A DNA stretch of 9,613 nt from Chloroflexota bacterium (GTDB lineage: Bacteria > Chloroflexota > Anaerolineae > Anaerolineales > DRMV01): NCBI GenBank assembly GCA_013154225.1, contig JAADCW010000098.1, positions 1 to 9,613 of the forward strand, written 5' to 3'. A program made the translations under genes and the position numbers. The notes below the pieces were generated by a model that was not told where the DNA came from, did not search any database, and saw nothing but the letters and a program-made list of their open reading frames with translations. Positions 1 through 4,646 of the stretch are shown here, in pieces. Within the stretch, counting starts at the first letter, position 1, and the number at the start of each line of letters is the position of its first letter.

Positions 1-100
1 GATTGCCAGCCAAAGCAACCACGTGATCGTAATCGCCGATGTCAATGCCCATTTGGGCCAATTGGGTCTGCACAGGGCAGGTAGCACAAGACGCAGGCAT
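1..100 (-). CDS. feoB: FeoB ferrous iron transporter, N-terminal fragment (cut by window edge)
   Basis: FeoB is the GTPase-linked inner-membrane permease for Fe(II). Only the first 33 residues lie in the window. They begin MPASCATCPVQ and run into DYDHVVALAGN, the first beta-strand of the GTPase domain that leads into the P-loop (G1, GNPNxGKS). The P-loop itself is just outside. The ATG is at 100 and is preceded by GAGGAA within the last codons of the upstream gene, whose TGA is at 107-109, so only 6 bases separate the two reading frames. This spacing and the upstream FeoA-domain regulator support an iron-uptake operon. The stretch before the GTPase strand is about 25 residues long and carries a CxxC pair (Cys5 and Cys8). 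The call rests on a short fragment, but the VALAGN strand and the operon context agree. Confidence 0.82.
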   Translation of the reverse strand, partial: MPASCATCPVQTQLAQMGIDIGDYDHVVALAGN

Positions 101-106
101 TGTTCC

Positions 107-1144
107 TCATTCCAAAGCACGGGAAGCCGCAACAGCGGCTTGGGTCGAAGCCTTTTTAGGCCGCACCCACACTGCCGCGGCCTGATCTTCCCGCAGCGCA
201 ATGGTGGTGCCCCGCACCCGATAGGCCCGCGGGTCGCCAAAAAACGGACGCAAGACCGGCACAACCTCAGCTCCCGGCGTCAGCCCCAAATCCATCAGAC
301 GCCGTCGGGTAAAGCCCTGCATCCAAGGGGCAATGGCAACGACCTCGGCAGGCTGTCCGTCGGGCACCTGGCTCAGTGGCACCACGTCCGGCGGCGGGGA
401 CGCGGCTTCTTCTGGCGGGGCAACATACACATTGGCGGCTACGGCAGGGGGCAGGACGTATTCCCGCTGGCCATCTGACAAACGCAAACCTTCAGGCGTG
501 ACAGCCTGCACCATCACCTGCTGGCCTAACCGCAAACCGGCTTCGAGGATTTGCTTGAAGGCTCGGGGTGGTTCATCTTCCAAATGGGTAATCACGCCTG
601 GGGTGTTCAGCGGCCAGGCCGTCAGGGGTGTTCCCTGGGGTTTGGGGGGCAAGCCATCTCGCCGGGGGATGGGATCGCCGTGGGGGTCAAAGCGAGGGTG
701 CCCCAAGTGGGCTTCCAAATGGTCCAACGCTTCAGGCGTGATGCCATGCTCCCAGCGGTGCGCCTCACGGTGCACCTGCTCCAGTGGAAGCCGCGCCTCA
801 TCAGCCAGATAACGCTCCCACAGGCGATGGGCGCGCAACACATGCAACGCCCACTGGCGGCCTTCGGGGGTCAGTGCCAACGCGGTGCCCCGGGTACTCA
901 CCAGGCCGCGAGCTTCCATTTCCTCAACCAAACGCAGGGCCTTGCCCCGCGGCAAGTGCAGCGCGCCGGCCAGGGCTTCCACCGTGGGCGGATGGCTTTC
1001 AATCTCGCGCTCCAGTAAATACTTGAGCGCGTCTTCAACCTGCGCGCGCTGCTGAAGCGCTTTACGTTCCCGCCAATAGCGCCACCCACGCCAACCTAAA
1101 ACAACGACAATAACCAGGATCAAAAACCACAAAAGGTTATTCAT
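107..1144 (-). CDS. Membrane-anchored DtxR-family metal-dependent regulator with tandem FeoA-like domains
   Basis: Predicted 345-residue metal-sensing regulator, probably controlling the adjacent feoB. Residues 3-24 form a hydrophobic helix (LLWFLILVIVVVLGW) followed by Arg/Lys-rich WRERK, which predicts a membrane anchor with the rest in the cytoplasm. Residues about 35-95 are the DtxR winged helix. Residues 105-160 are the dimerisation and metal domain, ending in the family signature HPRFDPHGDPIP. Likely metal ligands are Asp38 (equivalent to DtxR Met10 and MntR Asp8), His106, Glu110, His125, Glu132 and His133. The DtxR Cys102 position is His129. Residues about 173-243 are a degenerate SH3/FeoA-like domain. 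Residues 254-328 are a typical FeoA domain (RRLMDLGLTPGAEV). I chose ATG 1144, with GGAA six bases upstream. The frame stays open to a TTG at 1183, but that codon has no ribosome site. No ATG, GTG or TTG start falls between the helix and the DNA-binding domain, so the anchor is part of the protein. Confidence 0.85.
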   Translation of the reverse strand: MNNLLWFLILVIVVVLGWRGWRYWRERKALQQRAQVEDALKYLLEREIESHPPTVEALAGALHLPRGKALRLVEEMEARGLVSTRGTALALTPEGRQWALHVLRAHRLWERYLADEARLPLEQVHREAHRWEHGITPEALDHLEAHLGHPRFDPHGDPIPRRDGLPPKPQGTPLTAWPLNTPGVITHLEDEPPRAFKQILEAGLRLGQQVMVQAVTPEGLRLSDGQREYVLPPAVAANVYVAPPEEAASPPPDVVPLSQVPDGQPAEVVAIAPWMQGFTRRRLMDLGLTPGAEVVPVLRPFFGDPRAYRVRGTTIALREDQAAAVWVRPKKASTQAAVAASRALE

Positions 1145-1182
1145 TACCCGTTCCAAAGGCCCATGCAGGGCCTGCTTGGCCA

Positions 1183-1247
1183 AGTTACGGATAAACGGAA
1201 ATTACGAAGCAATCATGGAAACACTGCCAAAGATTTTATCCGCAACT
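1183..1247. promoter_or_regulatory. Long-range inverted repeat around the feo promoter, candidate operator pair
   Basis: The arm AGTTACGGATAAA (1183-1195) is matched in reverse complement by TTTATCCGCAACT (1235-1247) at 12 of 13 positions. Arm centres are 52 bases apart, close to five helical turns. The candidate -35 and -10 boxes of the feo operon lie between the arms. The promoter-proximal arm covers the expected transcript start and the distal arm sits just upstream of -35. A small perfect repeat, GCAAC-TGAG-GTTGC (1242-1255), overlaps the distal arm. Binding by the neighbouring DtxR-like protein is an inference. The arms do not resemble the classic 19-bp DtxR box. Confidence 0.5.
1201..1230 (-). 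promoter_or_regulatory. Candidate sigma-70 promoter for the feo operon
   Basis: On the minus strand TTGGCA (1225-1230, 5 of 6 to consensus) and CGTAAT (1201-1206, 4 of 6) are separated by 18 bases. Transcription would start near 1194, about 50 bases before the regulator's ATG. Moderate match only. Confidence 0.4.
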
Positions 1248-1496
1248 GAGGTTGCTTTAACAAATCAGTACTCACACTGGGCGCAACACGCGCAATCAAA
1301 GTTTATCACTACCCCGGCTTTGATGGAACGGCCTGGCACGCATTTTTTAAGTTTTGGGCATCGTCGAGGAGCAGACGCAGGGGAAAAGGCCAAAATTCGC
1401 GCGCGTCCGTCTGCTTTTCGCGAGGCAAATCAGCGTCCTCAGCGGCTCTGCCACCCACCCGCGGGCAAAAGCCAAAATACTCAAAAACACGGGCGC

Positions 1497-1525
1497 TTGA
1501 CACGCCCCTAAAAGCGCATTAAACT
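1497..1525 (+). promoter_or_regulatory. Candidate sigma-70 promoter for dgt-greA
   Basis: A perfect -35 TTGACA (1497-1502) is followed after 17 bases by TAAACT (1520-1525, 4 of 6 to TATAAT). It lies about 70 bases before the dgt ATG. An inverted repeat GCGCTT (1493-1498) / AAGCGC (1512-1517) overlaps the -35 box and spacer and could be an operator, although 6-bp arms can arise by chance. Confidence 0.5.
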
Positions 1526-1579
1526 TACAGCCCCACGGGCGCGCCGCGCCCGGCGGCAAGGTGGGTTTTCCCTTTTCCC

Positions 1580-1586
1580 AAAGGAG
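1580..1586 (+). promoter_or_regulatory. Ribosome binding site deciding the dgt start
   Basis: AAAGGAG lies seven bases before the ATG at 1594. It selects that start over an in-frame GTG at 1561, which has no comparable site and would add 11 residues translated from the leader. Confidence 0.85.
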
Positions 1587-1593
1587 CACAACC

Positions 1594-2745
1594 ATGCTAT
1601 ACACCCGCCAGCACCTGGAAGAACGCGAAGTCCAAACGCTGGCCCCTTATGCGTGCAAAAGCAAGTTTTCCAAGGGGCGCGCTTATCCCGAAGACGAACC
1701 ACGCTACCGCACGGCTTTCCAGCGCGACCGCGACCGCATCTTGCACACCACCGCATTCCGTCGCCTGGAATACAAAACCCAAGTTTTCATCAACTACGAA
1801 GGCGATTACTACCGCACACGGCTTACCCACACCCTGGAAGTCGCGCAAATTGGCCGCACTATTGCCCGAGCCCTGGGCGCCAACGAAGACCTCACCGAAG
1901 CCATCTGCTTGGCCCACGACCTTGGGCACCCACCCTTTGGGCATTCGGGCGAGGTGGTCCTCAACCGCCTGATGAAAGACCACGGCGGCTTTGACCACAA
2001 CAAGCAGTCCTTGCGCATTGTCACCGAGTTAGAACATCGCTACCCCGACTTCCCTGGCCTCAACCTCACGTGGGAAGTGCGGGAAGGCATCGTCAAACAC
2101 GAGACCGAGTACGATATTTCCGACGCACGCGACTACAACCCTGAACTGCGCGGCCACCTGGAAGCCCAAATTGCCAACGCGGCTGACGAACTGGCCTACA
2201 CCGCCCACGACCTGGACGACGGCCTGCGTTCCGGCATGATCACGCCCCGCATGTTGGACGGATTGGAGCTCTGGGAAGTGCTCAAAGAGAGCATCCAATG
2301 GCACAATGGCGAGTTGGATGAACTCACCCGCCACCGTCTCATTCGGCGGCTCATTGGGTTGGAAGTCACCGACGTGGTGCAAACCACAGCCCAAAAACTG
2401 CACGAAAGCGGCGTGCAATCAGTAGAAGAGCTTCAGCGCCTGCCCTACAACGTCATTGGCTTCAGCGAAGCCATGACCCGCCGCAATCGGGAACTCAAAG
2501 ACTTCCTCTACAACAACCTCTATCGCCATTACCGCGTGATTCGCATGGCTGTCAAAGCCGAGCGCATCATTAGCGACCTCTTCCATGCCTATCTTGCGGA
2601 ACCTCAAACCCTACCGCGGCACATCCAGGGATGGATTGAAACCCGCGGCAAAGAACGTGCGGTTTGCGATTACATTGCGGGCATGACCGACCGCTTTGCC
2701 ATTGAAGAGCACCAAAAACTTTTCGATCCTCGCACGCGTCCCTAA
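1594..2745 (+). CDS. dgt: dGTP triphosphohydrolase family protein (HD domain)
   Basis: Predicted 383-residue cytoplasmic HD-superfamily enzyme. Family members cleave dNTPs, classically dGTP, to the deoxynucleoside and triphosphate, and so trim nucleotide pools. Visible motifs are the N-terminal RxRDRILHTTAFRRLEYKTQV block (about 44-64), RTRLTHTLEVAQ with His79, LAHDLGHPPFGHSG with His108-Asp109 and His117, and NAADELAYTAHDLDDGL with Asp198. His79, His108, Asp109 and Asp198 match the usual HD metal ligands. The C-terminal half is helical, as in the family, and length is typical of the shorter dGTPase-like group. True substrate range cannot be read from sequence, because many relatives act on other dNTPs or need an activating dNTP. 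The gene is followed 37 bases later by greA on the same strand, so they are probably cotranscribed. The start is fixed by AAAGGAG. Confidence 0.9.
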   Translation: MLYTRQHLEEREVQTLAPYACKSKFSKGRAYPEDEPRYRTAFQRDRDRILHTTAFRRLEYKTQVFINYEGDYYRTRLTHTLEVAQIGRTIARALGANEDLTEAICLAHDLGHPPFGHSGEVVLNRLMKDHGGFDHNKQSLRIVTELEHRYPDFPGLNLTWEVREGIVKHETEYDISDARDYNPELRGHLEAQIANAADELAYTAHDLDDGLRSGMITPRMLDGLELWEVLKESIQWHNGELDELTRHRLIRRLIGLEVTDVVQTTAQKLHESGVQSVEELQRLPYNVIGFSEAMTRRNRELKDFLYNNLYRHYRVIRMAVKAERIISDLFHAYLAEPQTLPRHIQGWIETRGKERAVCDYIAGMTDRFAIEEHQKLFDPRTRP

Positions 2746-2782
2746 TCTCACAAAACTCTGACACCCACGGAGGCAATAGCCG

Positions 2783-3256
2783 ATGAGCGAAAAACAGCAC
2801 TATTTGACCCCTGAAGGCGCTCAGCGCCTGCGCGAAGAACTGGAATACCTCAAGACCACCAAGCGCGCGGAACTCGCCCGCCGTTTGCGCGAAGCCATTC
2901 AAATGGGCGATCTGTCGGAAAACGCGGATTACATCGCGGCCAAAGAAGAACAAGGTTTTCTGGAAGGCCGCATTCAGGAAATCGAAGCCCTGCTACGTCA
3001 GGCCACCATCATCGAAAACAACGGCCACAAAGACACCGTGGACATGGGCGCGAAAGTCACCATTCAGGAAGGCTCTTACCCGCCCGAGACCTACCACCTG
3101 GTTGGGCCTGCTGAAGCCAACCCGCGCGAAGGCAAAATTTCCCACGAATCGCCCATTGGCAAAGCCCTTTTGGGACGCAAAGTTGGGGATGAGGTCACGG
3201 TCAGCACCCCTGGCGGTGAAATCCGCCTCAAGATTCTGGAAATCTCCTACGAATAA
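2783..3256 (+). CDS. greA: Transcription elongation factor GreA
   Basis: GreA enters the RNA polymerase secondary channel and stimulates cleavage of backtracked transcripts. The 157-residue length is standard. Residues 1-76 form the coiled coil, with the tip motif GDLSENADYIAAKEEQ at 42-57. Asp43 and Glu46 correspond to the acidic tip residues (Asp41 and Glu44 in E. coli) that hold the catalytic magnesium. The C-terminal FKBP-like domain carries the conserved ISHESPIGKALLGRKVGDEV stretch (about 119-138). ATG 2783 follows CGGAGG at a spacing of about ten bases. The gene lies 37 bases after dgt with no terminator between them and ends 69 bases before a strong hairpin terminator. Confidence 0.97.
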   Translation: MSEKQHYLTPEGAQRLREELEYLKTTKRAELARRLREAIQMGDLSENADYIAAKEEQGFLEGRIQEIEALLRQATIIENNGHKDTVDMGAKVTIQEGSYPPETYHLVGPAEANPREGKISHESPIGKALLGRKVGDEVTVSTPGGEIRLKILEISYE

Positions 3257-3325
3257 CGCGGCATCAAAAGCGATTCTCCTCTTCCACAGGGCGAGAAAGC
3301 GCTCGCTCGTCAAGGGGTGACAAAA

Positions 3326-3355
3326 AAAGAGACCGCACGCCTGTGCGGTCTCTTT
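3326..3355. terminator. Bidirectional rho-independent terminator between greA and the membrane-protein gene
   Basis: A perfect 13-bp stem, AAAGAGACCGCAC (3326-3338) with GTGCGGTCTCTTT (3343-3355), encloses a four-base loop. On the plus strand GCTTTTC follows. On the minus strand the A-run at 3322-3328 becomes a run of seven T. It therefore suits both greA and the convergent gene whose stop is at 3388. Confidence 0.92.
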
Positions 3356-3387
3356 GCTTTTCTCAAACAGGGGTTGTTTGCTGCGGC

Positions 3388-4488
3388 CTACATATCCTCT
3401 TTAGGCCACACGGCCAGTTCCAAAGTCAGGCGCTCGAAGTAGCTGTTTTCGGGCAGCGCATCTTCACCATAGGCCATGTCCACCACCCGGGCCACCAATT
3501 GCAGTTTGGCGGTTTCCAGCACGATTTTCTCGCCCGGTTTCGCCATCACCGGATCGCCTTTGGCGGCCAGGCGTTGGCGCGTGGCCTCGTCGTTATACGC
3601 GTGCTCGCTCATCAACACTTTGGTGACAGTCTGAATGTCGTTCTTGTCAAACAGCCACACTTCAAAGGCCATCACCCGCTTGGGTTCACCCACGCCGATG
3701 GTTTCGGTAATGCCTACGCCGCACTCGCCCAGGAACTCGCCCGAAGGGGCGTCAATGCTGAAAGAATCATCAAAGAGGTCGTCACCGTGGACGTAAGTGG
3801 TCATGAACTGCGCCAGCGGGGGTTCTTGGCCTTCGGCTTCGTAGTCGGTTTTCTCTGCGGTCTGGGTCATCACCCGAGCCCGCTGAGCCGGCGAGGAATC
3901 AGCCACTTTGCCCTGGCGGGAGCGCCACCACAGCAACCCAGCCGCGGCAATGATGGCCAACAGGCTGATGGCGCAGAGCAGGGAAATCACCCGGAAAAGG
4001 CTGGATTTGCTCTGGGTTTCCGTGACCTCAAGCGTGGGCGTCGCCTCTACGCCCGGAGCTGGCGTGCTTTCGGCCACTCCTGGCGAAGGTTGCGCGCCTG
4101 GCGCCCCAGGTATGGCTGCCCCAGGTTGCACACCCACAGCCTGGGCGAAGAGTTGAACCGTCTGCGGCGAAATATCCATGGGTGGATTGGCCAACATGGT
4201 CTTCAACAATTCCGGGCCATCCTCGCCCAATGCCTGGAACCGCTCCTGTGCGGCTTGCGCATCGCCTGTCAAGCCATACGCTTCAATGGCCATTTCCAAA
4301 TACATGGCCTTGAAATCCGAGCGCAGATCTGCAGGCGAAGCATCAACCCACTTGACAGGCCAAAGCCACCAGCCCAAAACCACCAGACCAAAGATCGCGC
4401 CGACGACAAAGGCAATGGCCGCGGCTAAGCCCGTCTTGGCCAGAGGATTACTCAGCAGGCTTGTTGATGTGTTCATATTTTCTTCCAT
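3388..4488 (-). CDS. Uncharacterised two-helix membrane protein with Pro/Ala-rich linker
   Basis: I do not recognise this 366-residue protein. Helix 1 spans about 20-43 (GLAAAIAFVVGAIFGLVVLGWWLW). A region rich in predicted helix follows (50-120, DLRSDFKAMYLEMAIEAY), then a low-complexity Pro/Gly/Ala/Thr linker (121-158). Helix 2 spans about 164-188 (SLLCAISLLAIIAAAGLLWW) and is followed by WRSRQGK. The C-terminal part (220-366) is acidic, soluble-looking and of mixed strand and helix character, containing MAFEVWLFDKNDIQT. No catalytic motif stands out. ATG 4488 is chosen because AGGAGAG (4494-4500) lies five bases upstream. An ATG at 4476 and a more upstream in-frame codon at 4503 fit less well. 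It lies 158 bases downstream of topA on the same strand and ends at a strong terminator. The linker and the basic residues after helix 2 suggest that the C-terminal domain is cytoplasmic. Confidence 0.85.
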   Translation of the reverse strand: MEENMNTSTSLLSNPLAKTGLAAAIAFVVGAIFGLVVLGWWLWPVKWVDASPADLRSDFKAMYLEMAIEAYGLTGDAQAAQERFQALGEDGPELLKTMLANPPMDISPQTVQLFAQAVGVQPGAAIPGAPGAQPSPGVAESTPAPGVEATPTLEVTETQSKSSLFRVISLLCAISLLAIIAAAGLLWWRSRQGKVADSSPAQRARVMTQTAEKTDYEAEGQEPPLAQFMTTYVHGDDLFDDSFSIDAPSGEFLGECGVGITETIGVGEPKRVMAFEVWLFDKNDIQTVTKVLMSEHAYNDEATRQRLAAKGDPVMAKPGEKIVLETAKLQLVARVVDMAYGEDALPENSYFERLTLELAVWPKEDM

Positions 4489-4571
4489 TGCAACTCTCCT
4501 CAAAACACACGAAACCGTGTTATCGCGCGGCGTTGTTCAACCCCTGCGCTTTTTCAGAAACATTATTACTC

Positions 4572-4600
4572 ATTGTAGCCCAGAGTTGCCGAAAACGCAA
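4572..4600 (-). promoter_or_regulatory. Possible promoter for the membrane-protein gene
   Basis: On the minus strand TACAAT (4572-4577, 5 of 6 to TATAAT) lies 17 bases after TTGCGT (4595-4600, 3 of 6 to TTGACA). The start would be near 4565, about 77 bases before the ATG. The -35 element and spacer lie inside the hairpin at 4580-4606. The -35 match is weak. Confidence 0.3.
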
Positions 4601-4606
4601 CTCTGG
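4580..4606 (-). terminator. Hairpin downstream of topA, possible terminator without a T-run
   Basis: A perfect 10-bp stem, CCAGAGTTGC (4580-4589) and GCAACTCTGG (4597-4606), has a seven-base loop. It lies 40 bases after the topA stop. Neither strand has a T-run after the stem, so it may protect the 3' end or terminate only weakly. Confidence 0.45.
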
Positions 4607-4646
4607 CTTGGCTCCGATACCCGGAAGCACTACGCAACTTTGCAAT

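Larger units (their letters stand above)
1145..1593. other. Divergent intergenic region between feo operon and dgt-greA
   Basis: This 449-base stretch separates two outward-facing operons. The left part (1183-1255) holds the candidate feo promoter and its inverted repeat. The right part (1497-1593) holds the candidate dgt promoter, a GC-rich self-complementary stretch in its leader (1537-1551, arms GGGCG and CGCCC) and a strong ribosome site. I see nothing definite in the middle (about 1260-1490). A 111-codon open frame across 1176-1511 has no recognisable protein character and no good ribosome site, so I do not call it a gene. Confidence 0.7.
4489..4646. other. Intergenic region downstream of topA
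   Basis: This stretch holds the 10-bp hairpin at 4580-4606, a possible promoter for the membrane-protein gene, and a small hairpin ACACG-AAAC-CGTGT (4507-4520) in that gene's leader just upstream of its ribosome site. I see no small gene here. Confidence 0.6.

Noticed and set aside
107..1183. Longer form of the DtxR-like protein starting at TTG 1183
   Set aside because: There is no ribosome site before the TTG, and it overlaps the inverted-repeat arm. ATG 1144 has GGAA at a suitable distance.
1176..1511. 111-codon plus-strand open frame in the divergent intergenic region
   Set aside because: No ribosome site, no recognisable protein pattern, and it runs through the candidate feo promoter and its inverted repeat.
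1537..1551. GC-rich palindrome GGGCGCGCCGCGCCC in the dgt leader as a riboswitch or terminator
   Set aside because: It is short, has almost no loop and no T-run, and GC-rich palindromes of this size are expected by chance. I mention it only as part of the leader.
3343..4428. 361-codon plus-strand frame opposite the membrane-protein gene
   Set aside because: It starts inside the terminator stem, lacks a ribosome site and has shadow-frame composition. The minus-strand frame has a strong ribosome site and coherent helices.
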